This document shows positions 54,688 to 63,325 of a stretch of DNA of 64,000 nucleotides, piece by piece. The notes beneath the pieces were generated by a model. That model had not been told where the DNA came from. It ran no database searches and saw nothing but the letters and a program-made list of their open reading frames with translations. The translations under genes and the position numbers were made by a program. The DNA is from DATCJA01 sp963814955 (GTDB taxonomy: Bacteria > Acidobacteriota > Vicinamibacteria > Vicinamibacterales > UBA2999): the NCBI GenBank assembly GCA_963814955.1, contig CAWFEX010000007.1, positions 62,001 to 126,000 of the forward strand. The letters are read 5' to 3'. Every line of letters starts with the position of its first letter. Position 1 is the first letter of the stretch.

Positions 54688-55864
54688 AGCCCTCCTCCAC
54701 AATCTGCTCGAGAAAACTCGACCCGTGCGCCAGTCGATCCACGCCGAAGTTCGCGGCAAGCGTCTGCCCGAGGTCGGCAAACGTACCGCGCGTGCCGATG
54801 TCAACGCCGGCGCGAACCCTGTTGCCCGTCAGCAGAATCGGAACGTATTCACGGGAGTGGTCGGTACTTGGAGTTGCCGGATCGTTTCCGTGGTCGGCTG
54901 TCACCACCAGCAGATCGGGTGGGCGAAGCGCGGCGAGAATGCTTCGCAGACGCTCGTCGAATCGCTGGAGATTTGCAGCGTAGCCGACGATGTCGTTGCG
55001 GTGACCATAGAGACTGTCGAAATCAACCAGGTTCATGAAGATGAACCCCGAACCGGTATCCATCATGGCGGCTTCGAGCTTGTCCATGCCATCAGCGTCG
55101 CTCGTCGTGGGCATCGTCCGCGAAATGCCCCGTCCGGCAAACAGGTCATTGATCTTGCCGATGGCCACCACCGGAATATTCCGTTCGGTCAGCCGGTCCA
55201 GAAGCGTCGGACCCGTGGGCTCGAGTGCATAGTCGTGTCGATTCGCCGTTCGGGTGAACGCTCCTGGTGTGCCCAGGAATGGCCGTGCGATGACCCTGCC
55301 GACGCCCAGTCCCCGGGCGAACAGCTCAAACGCCACGCCACAGATTCGATAGAGCTCGGAAATCGGAATCACGTCCTCGTGCGCCGCAATCTGGAACACG
55401 CTGTCGGCCGACGTATAGACGATAGGCCTGCCGGTGCGGACATGGTCCGGTCCGAGCCGCTCGATAATCTCCGTCCCCGAAGCGACTACGTTTCCGAGGG
55501 TGGCGCGTCCGATACGCCGCTCGAATTCCGCGATCAGGTCTGCCGGAAATCCTGTCGGAAACGTGGGAAAGGGGCGGTCGAGCACGATTCCCATCATTTC
55601 CCAGTGTCCAGTGACGGAATCCTTGCCGGCCGACGCCTCGGCCATCCGGCCGTACGCGCCTGCCGGGGCCCCGACAGCGTCTTTGCCCAACGGAATGAGC
55701 CGGTCGAGGCCCAGAGATCGCAGCAAGGGAATGTGCAGCGGCACACGCTCCGCGATGTGGCCGAGCGTATTGCTGCCCTGATCGCCGTATGCGATTGCGT
55801 CCGGAAGGGCACCAATGCCGACGCTGTCGAGCACGATCACGACGACTCTGGAGAAGGCAGGCAC
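54671..55864 (-). CDS. deoB: Phosphopentomutase
   Basis: DeoB interconverts ribose/deoxyribose 1- and 5-phosphates in nucleoside salvage. The 397 residues start at GTG 55864 (MPAFSRVVVIVLDSVGIGALPDA). They carry the alkaline-phosphatase-fold metal site (IVLDSVG), KDSVTGHWEMMGI, YTSADSVFQIAAHED, NLVDFDSLYGHRND and the C-terminal VTADHGNDPATPSTDHSREYVPILL. It probably shares a transcript with dgt, and both act on nucleotides. Confidence 0.95.
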   Translation of the reverse strand: MPAFSRVVVIVLDSVGIGALPDAIAYGDQGSNTLGHIAERVPLHIPLLRSLGLDRLIPLGKDAVGAPAGAYGRMAEASAGKDSVTGHWEMMGIVLDRPFPTFPTGFPADLIAEFERRIGRATLGNVVASGTEIIERLGPDHVRTGRPIVYTSADSVFQIAAHEDVIPISELYRICGVAFELFARGLGVGRVIARPFLGTPGAFTRTANRHDYALEPTGPTLLDRLTERNIPVVAIGKINDLFAGRGISRTMPTTSDADGMDKLEAAMMDTGSGFIFMNLVDFDSLYGHRNDIVGYAANLQRFDERLRSILAALRPPDLLVVTADHGNDPATPSTDHSREYVPILLTGNRVRAGVDIGTRGTFADLGQTLAANFGVDRLAHGSSFLEQIVEEGFVEHP

Positions 55865-55869
55865 AGCTC

Positions 55870-55965
55870 GTAGTGTCCGGCTTCAGCCGGACCAGTGATG
55901 GCACCGAACAATCCTTGGTCCGGCTAGCCGGTCGGCTAATCGGTGCGGCTAAAGCCGGAGACTAC
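55870..55965. repeat. Pair of REP-like palindromes with outward GTAG boxes (REPIN-like)
   Basis: GTAG (55870-55873) with stem GTCCGGCT / AGCCGGAC is followed by a second, degenerate unit (GGTCCGGCTAGCC... AAAGCCGGAGA) closed by CTAC (55962-55965). The two GTAG boxes mark the outer ends of the pair, between hfq and deoB. Confidence 0.65.
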
Positions 55966-55986
55966 GTATAACTGGAAGAACCGGCA

Positions 55987-56250
55987 TCAGGAGTGCTGCG
56001 AAGACGGATAGGACGCGACCGACCGCTGAGTCGCGATGGTGGAGATGGCGTGCTTGAACACCAGTTGGTCAGCGCCGTTGACGTCGACGATGACGGCGAA
56101 CCGGTCGAAGTTCTTGATACGAGCGTCGAACTGGCGTCCATCCATCAGATGGATACTCACCGGGATCCGCTCGCGCCGCGCGTAATTGAGGAACGCGTCC
56201 TGAATGTTTTGCGGGGCTGAGGAGGTACGGGGTTCAGAAACCTGGGCCAT
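55987..56250 (-). CDS. hfq: Hfq, RNA-binding Sm-like protein
   Basis: Hfq is a hexameric RNA chaperone for small RNAs. The 87 residues from ATG 56250 include NIQDAFLNYARRERIPVSIHLMDGRQFDARIKNFDRFAVIV (Sm1) and LVFKHAISTIA (Sm2; the usual YKHAIST is FKHAIST). A short polar C-terminal tail follows. The start overlaps the miaA stop by one base (TGATG), the classical miaA-hfq pair. Confidence 0.95.
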   Translation of the reverse strand: MAQVSEPRTSSAPQNIQDAFLNYARRERIPVSIHLMDGRQFDARIKNFDRFAVIVDVNGADQLVFKHAISTIATQRSVASYPSSQHS

Positions 56251-57266
56251 CAAGTGGCATCTCCTCGCGGTCGGAGACCGCGCGCAGCGAGCGCATCTTT
56301 GACACCATCGAGCGTGTCGGATCGCTCGCCTGGGCCTTCGAACCACATAAGATTAGGCTCTTTGCGGAACCAGATCAACTGGCGTCGCGCGTAGCGACGG
56401 TTCTCCTGCGCGATCAGTGCGCGCGTCGCCGCTTCATCTCTCACGCCGTGGAGCATGTCCATCACCTGTCGATAGACGAGTCCACCGAACGGACGCGCGT
56501 CGCCGGGCACGCCTTGCGCGAGCAAACCTTTCACCTCGTCTACGATGCCTCGGGCGAACTGATCGTCGACTCTCCGGGCGACCCGTTCGGCCGTCAGCGG
56601 GGCTGGAAGCCGCAGGCCAACTGCCATCACCTCGCAGTCGGCAATGAGCGAAGCCGTATTCCCGAAGTGTTCCGTCAGAGGCCGGCCGCTCGAGAAGTAG
56701 ACCTCTAGAGCGCGCACGAGGCGCTTGCGGTCTCGCGGCATGATTCGGACAGCCGAGTCCGGATCGATGCGCTGCAGCATCCTGTACAGGCGCTCTAGCC
56801 CCCGCCGGTTCGCGACGCGCTCGAGACGAAGCCGCAACGCGTCGTCGGCACCCGGGCCCGGGAACAGGCCGCGCGTCAGGGCCCGATAGTAGAACCCGGT
56901 GCCCCCGACCAGAATCGGAACCTTGCCACGAGCATGAATCTCACGGATGACGCGTGCAGCATCCCGGGCATACTGGGCGGCCGTATAAACCTCTGTCGGC
57001 TCAGCAATGTCGATCAGATGGTGCGGAATACCCCGCCGCGCCGCGTCTGGCAATTTGTCGGTGCCGATGTCGAAGCCGCGATACACCGCGGTAGAGTCGC
57101 AGTTGATGATTTCCCCGCCATAACGGTCCGCCAGTGCCAGTCCCAACGCGCTCTTGCCCGACGCGGTAGGGCCCAGAACTGCTATGACCACGGGACTTAC
57201 GCTGGTTGAACCGGAGGTTTCCGGCAGACCCTGCTCCGGAGAAACGGGAGCCTGCCGCGCTACCAT
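56250..57266 (-). CDS. miaA: MiaA, tRNA dimethylallyltransferase
   Basis: MiaA prenylates A37 in tRNAs reading UNN codons. The 338-residue protein has an N-terminal extension of about 25 residues before the P-loop (AVLGPTASGKSALGLALA). It continues with EIINCDSTAVYRGFDIGTDKL, VGGTGFYYRALTRGLFPGP, RMLQRIDPDSAVRIMPRDRKRLVRALEVY and a C-terminal QENRRYARRQLIWFRKEP. The two pathway hallmarks, P-loop and DSTAVYRG, are intact. Confidence 0.95.
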   Translation of the reverse strand: MVARQAPVSPEQGLPETSGSTSVSPVVIAVLGPTASGKSALGLALADRYGGEIINCDSTAVYRGFDIGTDKLPDAARRGIPHHLIDIAEPTEVYTAAQYARDAARVIREIHARGKVPILVGGTGFYYRALTRGLFPGPGADDALRLRLERVANRRGLERLYRMLQRIDPDSAVRIMPRDRKRLVRALEVYFSSGRPLTEHFGNTASLIADCEVMAVGLRLPAPLTAERVARRVDDQFARGIVDEVKGLLAQGVPGDARPFGGLVYRQVMDMLHGVRDEAATRALIAQENRRYARRQLIWFRKEPNLMWFEGPGERSDTLDGVKDALAARGLRPRGDAT

Positions 57267-57343
57267 CCGACGCGAATCAACACGTACACCACCAGCGCTG
57301 TGAGCAGAATCAGGAGGCCAAGTTGCTGGACTCTCGTTGGCAT
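57260..57343 (-). CDS. Putative 27-residue single-helix membrane peptide
   Basis: An ATG at 57343, preceded by GAGAAGGAA, opens a 27-codon frame: a basic start (MPTRVQQ), a hydrophobic helix (LGLLILLTALVVYVLIRV) and a stop that overlaps the miaA start by seven bases. The strong ribosome site and clean single-helix design suggest a real small protein, but no family is recognised and it may be chance. Confidence 0.35.
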   Translation of the reverse strand: MPTRVQQLGLLILLTALVVYVLIRVGW

Positions 57344-57362
57344 TTCCTTCTCAGGCTCAACG

Positions 57363-57404
57363 GAATCCCGATCCCTGATCCCTGAGCCCTGATTCCTGAT
57401 TCCT
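57363..57404. repeat. Tandem array of six 7-nt units (GATCCCT/GATTCCT type)
   Basis: Units GAATCCC, GATCCCT, GATCCCT, GAGCCCT, GATTCCT, GATTCCT run without gaps and end directly at the TonB-like stop codon (57405-57407). No reverse arm is seen. Confidence 0.7.
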
Positions 57405-58336
57405 CTAGTTAGGCGGCTCTTCGTTGTAATAGAACGTGACCGTGAACAGTGCCTTGTCCAGCGGGTATCTGGCGGGAGCGGAGCCGTCGGGTTCGACGAA
57501 AAGATGGCCCCGTAGGCCGCGTGCGTGAACGCCTCAATCGAGGAAGGCTGCACGATGGCGATGTCAGTGATTTCGCCGCTGCGATGGATGTTGAATTGAA
57601 GCACCACGTGGCCGCGCATCACCATCGCCGCCTGCGGGATGAACCAGTTGCGCCGCACCTGCGCCACGAAGCGTCTCAGCCATGGTCCGAACTCGACACC
57701 CCTCGTGTCGAACTGGATCGTCGCACCTGGACGGTCGTTGCCGCCCTGCGGGTTGTTGAATGTTTCATTCTGGACGTACTGCTGCAAATTCCGAAGCGCC
57801 TCTCCGAGCGATCCTCCGACGCGCGGCACTGGCGTTTCGAGAGGTCGCCGGACGCCGGTCTCCGCAGGAGGCAGCACGCGCGCGACCTGACTTTCGGGTT
57901 CCGGTTGCGGCGGCGAGGCCGGGTCATCGGCGCCGCGCGCGCGCTCGGCTTCGGCCGGCTCCACGCGCTCGGTGGAATTGCCGCGGGCGAAAGGAAGTGG
58001 ATTCTCGGGCTCACGCACGACGACTGGATCCTGCGCTTTGCGGTCCAGGTCTGACAGTTCGGCACGATCGGGCGGCTGCAAGGCTGGAATGTCGGCGCGA
58101 GGCTGGACAAACACCAACCGGCGTGACGCCTCCTCGCGTTGCCGCTCGAGCTCCGCCTGTCTGCGCTGCAGCTCTTCCGGACTCGGCTGGAATATCGAGA
58201 GTTGCGGACCAACGATGAACGCCGCGGCGACGAGGCCATGAAAGATGATCGACAGCAGCACGCCCTCGCGTCGCGAGATGGCGGTACCGACGACGGCCTC
58301 GTCCTCGTAGCGCTCGTCGAAGTTGAAATGAATCAC
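57405..58336 (-). CDS. TonB-family energy transducer (C-terminal frameshift)
   Basis: TonB proteins carry proton-motive energy to outer-membrane receptors. From GTG 58336 the protein has a cytoplasmic start, one membrane helix (about residues 28-45, LLSIIFHGLVAAAFIVG), a long Glu/Arg/Pro-rich periplasmic spacer and a C-terminal TonB-like domain. The domain includes NWFIPQAAMVMRGHVVLQFNIHRSGEITDIAIVQPSSIEAFTHAAYGAI. A frame change near 57470 is needed to reach the natural ending KALFTVTFYYNEEPPN. Uncorrected, the frame runs on through a repeat array. Annotation as one fused protein with menG would be wrong. Confidence 0.8.
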
Positions 58337-58351
58337 ACCGGTAGAGACTGA

Positions 58352-58357
58352 ATTATA
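58352..58357 (-). promoter_or_regulatory. -10 box (TATAAT on the minus strand) of the TonB-like gene
   Basis: A perfect TATAAT on the minus strand lies 15 bases before GTG 58336, in the spacer after menG. Confidence 0.4.
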
Positions 58358-58383
58358 ACATTCGGTGATGCAACGACTTACGG

Positions 58384-59095
58384 CTACGGCGCCCTCGTTC
58401 CCGTATATAGATAGACGATACCAAGGCTCAACGGGACAGCCCGAGCGCCGACGAAGCCACTCCGCTCCAGCATAGCGAGAAACTGAGCGGGCGGCGGAAA
58501 GCTGCTGACCGATGCGGGCAAGTACGAGTACGCCACGCGATCGCCGGAAACCGCACGGCCGATCCTGGGCAGCAAGTACTCTGAAGTACCAGAGGTATAG
58601 CGTGCTTATCCCCGGCAGCCGCGGCACGCCGAACTCCAGAATCGCGAGCCGGCTTCCAGGCCGCATCGCCCGCGCCAGCTCGGCGCAGGCCAATTCCGGA
58701 CGTTCGACGTTGCGAATACCGAAAGCAATCGTGACCGCATCGACCGAACCATCCCGGACTGGAAGCTGCGTCGCATCGCCTCGCACCAGCAGGATTCGCC
58801 GCGCTGCCCCCGCAGCGCGGACTTTTTGCCTTCCGACGGCCAGCATTGCACCAGCAAAATCGACACCGATCACGTGCGCCGCGGCCTCTGCCTGAAGCGC
58901 GACGTCGGCAGTCCCGGTGCAGACGTCGAGCAGGACTTCGCGACCGGTCAGCCGCAGCGACTGGATGGCCCGCGCGCGCCAGCGCCTGTCAATTCCCGCG
59001 CTGAGGACGCGATTGAGAAGGTCGTATCGCGGGGCGATCGCATCGAACATTCCGGCGATGCGATCGGGGGCCTTGTCGGTGGAAACCGTTGCCAC
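58384..59095 (-). CDS. MenG/UbiE-type quinone methyltransferase (frameshifted)
   Basis: These enzymes C-methylate demethylmenaquinone using SAM. From GTG 59095: ATVSTDKAPDRIAGMFDAIAPRYDLLNRVLSAGIDRRWR, SAM motif LLDVCTGTADVALQA, GDATQLPVRDGSVDAVTIAFGIRNV and ILEFGVPRLPGISTLYLWYF, all UbiE/MenG signatures. An extra T near 58580 breaks the frame. Corrected, it continues LLPRIGRAVSGDRVAYSYLPASVSSFP to 236 residues. Since the futalosine pathway genes follow upstream on the same strand, it most likely finishes menaquinone. Confidence 0.88.
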
Positions 59096-59099
59096 GTCT

Positions 59100-59182
59100 A
59101 AACCACGAAGGACACGATGGCTACGATGAGCACGAAAGTATTGTTAGGAAACCTTGTTCGTGACCTTCGTGCCTTCGTGGTT
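59100..59182. repeat. AACCACGAAG-type inverted repeat between prenyltransferase and menG genes
   Basis: Arms AACCACGAAGGACACGATGG (59101-59120) and TCGTGCCTTCGTGGTT (59167-59182) pair imperfectly, with inner CACGAAAG / CTTGTTCGTG half-units. It fills the spacer. Confidence 0.65.
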
Positions 59183-59189
59183 CCGTTCA

Positions 59190-60041
59190 TCACCCGATCA
59201 CGAGAGAAAGGGCCGTGGCGGCAAAGTAAATAATCCCCACGTAACCATTCAAATCAAACGCCCGCTTCACCTGCGAAAGGTCGCGCTCGCTCACGAGCGA
59301 CTGCTCGTAGGCAAGAAGGCAGGCCACAATCGCAACCCCGCCGAGATACATCGGTGGAAGATCCGCGACGCGCCATAGCGCTGCCATGGCAACGACCGTC
59401 GCTGCGTGCATCATGCGTGAAAGCTGAATAGCCATTCCGACGCCAAACCGCACAGGTATCGATCGAAGGCCGTGGGCGCGGTCGAATTCGAGGTCCTGAC
59501 AGGCGTACAGAATGTCGAACCCGCCCACCCACAGGCCGATCGCCAGACCAAGGAGCCATGGCGCGGCACCGCCCTGACCTCCGGCCGCTATCCACCCACC
59601 GACCGGTGCGACCGCCATGGCAAGTCCGAGGAACAGCTGCGTGTAGGAGGTGTATCGCTTCGCGAGCGAGTACCAGAACACGATGACCAACGCCACCGGC
59701 GACAGCAGCAGACAAAGCGGACCGAGCTGTGCGGCGCCGGCCACGAAAACGACCGACGACACCACCACAAAGAGAACCGCCTCCATCGTCGTGAGGGCGC
59801 CGCGGGGCAGCTCACGCATTGCCGTCCGTGGATTCAGCGCATCGAATCGCGCGTCCACCAGCCGATTGAATCCCATTGCGGCACTGCGGGCGCTGACCAT
59901 GCACACCGTAATCCACGCCACCTGCCGCCATGAAAACGGCTGGACGCGCCAGGCGAGCAGCGCTCCCGTGAGCGCGAACGGCAGCGCGAACACCGAATGG
60001 CTGAACCGGACGAACGAGAGATACGTCAGAACCTTGCGCAT
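59190..60041 (-). CDS. mqnP: UbiA-family prenyltransferase, probable MqnP
   Basis: UbiA-type enzymes attach a polyprenyl chain to an aromatic acid. The 283-residue protein has about eight to nine membrane helices. The first Asp-rich motif is in SAAMGFNRLVDARFDALNPRT (NxxxDxxxD, near residue 60-70) and the second in DILYACQDLEFDRAHGLRSIP (DxxxD, near 176-192). Its place between menG and mqnC/mqnA indicates prenylation of 1,4-dihydroxy-6-naphthoate (MqnP role), an inference from context. Sequence alone would allow 4-hydroxybenzoate as substrate. Confidence 0.83.
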   Translation of the reverse strand: MRKVLTYLSFVRFSHSVFALPFALTGALLAWRVQPFSWRQVAWITVCMVSARSAAMGFNRLVDARFDALNPRTAMRELPRGALTTMEAVLFVVVSSVVFVAGAAQLGPLCLLLSPVALVIVFWYSLAKRYTSYTQLFLGLAMAVAPVGGWIAAGGQGGAAPWLLGLAIGLWVGGFDILYACQDLEFDRAHGLRSIPVRFGVGMAIQLSRMMHAATVVAMAALWRVADLPPMYLGGVAIVACLLAYEQSLVSERDLSQVKRAFDLNGYVGIIYFAATALSLVIG

Positions 60042-60057
60042 TCAACGCTCACGAACC

Positions 60058-60083
60058 GGCGGGTCCAAAAGGACCCGCCCTAC
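60058..60083. repeat. REP-like palindrome (GGCGGGTCC stem) supplying a stop codon
   Basis: The stem GGCGGGTCC / GGACCCGCC with an AAAA loop is followed by CTAC (60080-60083), i.e. GTAG on the minus strand. The TAG is the stop codon of the amidohydrolase. Confidence 0.65.
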
Positions 60084-61294
60084 ACTCCTGTCGCGTCGAG
60101 CCAACTGATCGCATCGGGCTCGAGGCCCGAGACGAGGTATTCTTCCACATCGCCGACGTGGTCCGGCACGCGCACGGCAATGAGCGACGCACGCTTGCCC
60201 GCGTCAATGCTTCCAAACGCGTCACCAAACCCAAGCGCTTTCGCACCGCACAACGTCGCGCTCTCGAGCAGATCGCGCGCCGGAACCCTGGGAGCCAGCT
60301 TCCGTGCCGCTGCAAGTTCTCGAAACATGTTCAGGTCGTCTACGCTGGCCAGGCTGTCGGTGCCCAGGGCCACCGAAAGACCCATCGCGTAGAACGCTTC
60401 GAGCGGCGGATCACCCACACCCACATGCCGGTTGCTTCGCGGACACGATACGACGGGAGTCCCTAGTGCTTTGAGTCGCATGAGATCGTCTCCAGAACAC
60501 TGCACGGCATGCACGGCGATCACGTGCGAGTCCAGAAACCCCATTTCCGCCAGGTACGTCACCGGCGAGGTCCCGGGCGCGTGCCACGAGTCGGTCCACA
60601 CGCCCAGCTCCTGCAACAGGTCGCGCCACCCACCGCGGCCGTGCTCCAGAAATTCAATTTCCTCCGTCGATTCGCCAAGGTGCACGGTCGACACGTCTCC
60701 GGCGTGCGCGTCGAGATCCACGCGAATTGCCGCAAACAAGCCGGGCGAGACCGAATACGGCGCGTGCGCCGCCAGACTGAGGCGAACTGCGGGCGCTGCG
60801 CGCTGTGCCTCATCGGCGCTGGCTCGGGCCTTGCCCACATCAGAGGAAGGGTCGGACGCATTGAACCCGAGCAGCTCGTAGAAAAGCCGGCCAGGCATTC
60901 CCGACTGCTGCAATAAAGGTGCTGTGACGAGCGTGTTGCTGACGTCTCCAATCAGTCCTGTGCCGGTGGCCCGCGCTTCGTGAATGGCACCTTGTGCCGC
61001 CGCCAGAATCGTGCTGTCGCGCGGGTCGGCGTATCGGCGTCTGGCGGCAATCAGTGCGCGAATCCAGTCAAGGAACCGGTCGGCGGGCTCGACCATCCCT
61101 CGAAGGTACGAGAGTTCGAGATGGGTGTGCGCATTGACGAGTGACGGAAGCACGGCGGTACGTCCGAGATCGAGCGACCCGGGCGGCGTGCCTTGCCCCA
61201 CATCGCTGATGACACCGTTGTCGACCGCCACCCAGCCGTCGCGGATCGGAGACGCGGTAATCGGGAGGACCCAGCCGGCGCGGTAGATCCTCAT
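60080..61294 (-). CDS. Amidohydrolase, candidate aminodeoxyfutalosine deaminase
   Basis: The 404-residue protein (ATG 61294; a TTG at 61300 is also possible) belongs to the TrzN/SAH-deaminase-like amidohydrolases. Metal and catalytic residues are in PSLVNAHTHLELSYL (HxH near 56-58), LAAHAPYSVSP, HLGESTEEIEF, VIAVHAVQ and VALGTDSLASVDDLNMF. Its place beside mqnC, mqnA and an mqnE-like gene suggests deamination of 6-amino-6-deoxyfutalosine to futalosine, as some organisms do before MqnB. That is inference. Its stop codon lies in a REP-like element. Confidence 0.8.
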   Translation of the reverse strand: MRIYRAGWVLPITASPIRDGWVAVDNGVISDVGQGTPPGSLDLGRTAVLPSLVNAHTHLELSYLRGMVEPADRFLDWIRALIAARRRYADPRDSTILAAAQGAIHEARATGTGLIGDVSNTLVTAPLLQQSGMPGRLFYELLGFNASDPSSDVGKARASADEAQRAAPAVRLSLAAHAPYSVSPGLFAAIRVDLDAHAGDVSTVHLGESTEEIEFLEHGRGGWRDLLQELGVWTDSWHAPGTSPVTYLAEMGFLDSHVIAVHAVQCSGDDLMRLKALGTPVVSCPRSNRHVGVGDPPLEAFYAMGLSVALGTDSLASVDDLNMFRELAAARKLAPRVPARDLLESATLCGAKALGFGDAFGSIDAGKRASLIAVRVPDHVGDVEEYLVSGLEPDAISWLDATGV

Positions 61295-61328
61295 CGGCAA
61301 GCCCGGAGGTCGCTCTTCGGATGTGGTC

Positions 61329-62531
61329 TCAATGAGCCAGGCGCAGCCGCTTTCCAGCCTGGCTCCGCGCCGGATACCGCTGAAGTTCTTCAGGCACCGA
61401 CGTATCTCCGTCCGCCCGGGCGGTATCGAGTGTCAACATCCGCGGAATGCTGCGCTCACGGAAGATGGGGTCGCCGAGAATCTCATAGTGCATGTTCCGC
61501 CGCTTCGGAATGAAGCCGGCGTCTTCAATGTTGGTGACGATCTCGACCTCGTCCATGCAGTAACTGGCGCCGGCGGCGCGGACGACATTCTCCTCGATCA
61601 TCACGCTGCCCATGTCGTTGGCGCCGTATGCAAGACTCAGCTGGCCGACCTTTCCACCCTGCGTGACCCAGGACGCCTGCAGGTTGTCGAAGTTGTCAAG
61701 CACGATCCTGGCAATCGCCAGCGTTCTGAGATAGTCAACCCCCGTCGCTTCCACGCCGCCCCGTTCGGTATGTTCGGGTTGATAGCTCCAGGTGATGAAC
61801 GCGGTGAACCCGCCGGTTTCATCCTGCAGGTCCCGAAGCCGCATCAAGTGCTCGACGCGTTCTTCGTGGGTCTCCACCGTTCCGTACATCATGGTTGCCG
61901 TAGATCGAAGGCCGGCATGATGTGCGGCGCGCATCACGTCGAGCCATTCGTCAGCCGACGCCTTGCCGTAACAGTTCAGGAGTTTGCGAACACGGTCGAC
62001 GAGGATTTCAGCGCCACCTCCGGGAATGCTATCGAGCCCGGCGGTCACCAGACGCGCTATCACCTCCGGAACCGGCAACTGATTGAGCCGCGAAATGTGC
62101 AGGACTTCAGGTGGTGACAGCGCGTGGAGCTTGAACTCCGGGTAGCGTTCCTTCACGGCGCGAAACAAGTCCTCGTACCACGCAATCGGGAGATCGGGGT
62201 TGTGCCCGCCCTGCAGGAGGAGCTGATTCCCACCCACCGCAATGGTTTCGTCGATCTTGCGGAAAATCTCGTCGAAGCCCAGGACGTAGCCTTCTTCGGA
62301 ACCAACCGGCCGGTAGAACGCGCAGAAATTGCACCGCGCCACACACACATTCGTGTAGTTCACGTTGCGGTCGATGATGTAGGTGACGAGCCGATCGGGA
62401 TGCTTGCGCGCACGAATCGCGTCGGCCAGCCTGCCGAGCAGATGCGTGGGAGCCTCGCGATAGAGCTGGACTGCTTCGTCGCTGTCGACGCGTCCGCCGT
62501 CCATCACCCTTGCTGCAAGCTGGTCCAGCAT
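61329..62531 (-). CDS. mqnC: MqnC, cyclic dehypoxanthine futalosine synthase (radical SAM)
   Basis: MqnC closes the second ring in the futalosine route to menaquinone. The 400 residues carry the radical-SAM cluster motif CVARCNFCAF (CxxxCxxC, near residue 58-65). They continue with GGNQLLLQGGHNPDLPIAWYEDL, HALSPPEVLHISRLNQLP, GLDSIPGGGAEILVDRVRKLL, TATMMYGTVETHEERVEHL and the C-terminal NDMGSVMIEENVVRAAGAS. The family fit is full length. ATG 62531 overlaps the mqnA stop (TGATG). Confidence 0.94.
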   Translation of the reverse strand: MLDQLAARVMDGGRVDSDEAVQLYREAPTHLLGRLADAIRARKHPDRLVTYIIDRNVNYTNVCVARCNFCAFYRPVGSEEGYVLGFDEIFRKIDETIAVGGNQLLLQGGHNPDLPIAWYEDLFRAVKERYPEFKLHALSPPEVLHISRLNQLPVPEVIARLVTAGLDSIPGGGAEILVDRVRKLLNCYGKASADEWLDVMRAAHHAGLRSTATMMYGTVETHEERVEHLMRLRDLQDETGGFTAFITWSYQPEHTERGGVEATGVDYLRTLAIARIVLDNFDNLQASWVTQGGKVGQLSLAYGANDMGSVMIEENVVRAAGASYCMDEVEIVTNIEDAGFIPKRRNMHYEILGDPIFRERSIPRMLTLDTARADGDTSVPEELQRYPARSQAGKRLRLAH

Positions 62532-63325
62532 CAGAAGAATTCCAACGTGCGTTTGCGCGGGGCGAGCCCGAGCTCCGCCGCGTAATCGAGAAACGCCTGC
62601 AGGCCGCGTTCTTCGTCGGGGCCCAGGCCGTACCGGACATTATGTCTTAGGTATACCGCGGCCCGCGCCGTCGCGGCGGCGTTTCCGCGGCCGTATTCCT
62701 GCGCAATCGCGTCGACGGCGCCAACGCCTTCTTCCTGTGCCTGCTGCAGCGCGTGCACCTCAGCATCGCCGACCGCGCCGGAGCGACCGGTCCACGCAGC
62801 ATACACGAAGGGCAGTCCCGTCATCGCCGTCCATGCCTCCCCGAGATCGATCTTATGCAGCCCGAGCGCCGAATGGTCCGCGTCGAGAGCTGGATCGCCA
62901 ATGAGCAGCGCGGCGTCTGAACCACGTGTCATCGCATCGAGGTCTGGCCCGTGCGGAGCGAATTCAGGCTCGATGCGGAACCGATGCCGGCACAGCACCT
63001 TCACGAGCGCCACCGAGGTGCGCGAGCTGGTGTCGAGCGCAATGCGCCGTATGGACTCGACCGGCTGCCGCGTGAACAGGGCGACGGAGGCAACTGGACC
63101 GCGCGATCCGATGCCCACCTGCGGCACCAGTCTGTAGTCGGACGATTGCAGATATTCGACGGACGGAATGAGACCCAAATCGACTTCGCCCGCATGCAGC
63201 AGCGCCGAGCAGATGGAGGGCACGTCGTACCGCACCTGCCACAGCTCCGGCGAACGGTCGAGTGCCCATGTCAGCGGGCGGGCGTTCAGGTACCCGACCG
63301 CTCCAATGCGGACCCGTCGGTTCAC
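62531..63325 (-). CDS. mqnA: MqnA, chorismate dehydratase
   Basis: MqnA dehydrates chorismate to 3-[(1-carboxyvinyl)oxy]benzoate, the first step of the futalosine pathway. The 264-residue periplasmic-binding-like protein shows RIGAVGYLNARPLTWAL at the start, VPSICSALLHAGEVDLGLIPSVEYL, LDTSSRTSVALVKVLC and DLGEAWTAMTGLPFVYAAWTGR, all MqnA signatures. It overlaps the upstream mqnE-like gene by four bases and mqnC by three, so the three are coupled. Confidence 0.94.
   Translation of the reverse strand: MNRRVRIGAVGYLNARPLTWALDRSPELWQVRYDVPSICSALLHAGEVDLGLIPSVEYLQSSDYRLVPQVGIGSRGPVASVALFTRQPVESIRRIALDTSSRTSVALVKVLCRHRFRIEPEFAPHGPDLDAMTRGSDAALLIGDPALDADHSALGLHKIDLGEAWTAMTGLPFVYAAWTGRSGAVGDAEVHALQQAQEEGVGAVDAIAQEYGRGNAAATARAAVYLRHNVRYGLGPDEERGLQAFLDYAAELGLAPRKRTLEFF

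Noticed and set aside
57260..59095. A 611-residue open frame that looks like a methyltransferase fused to TonB
   Set aside because: The methyltransferase leaves its natural frame near 58580 and the TonB-like protein has its own start and -10 box. The fusion arises from one extra base.
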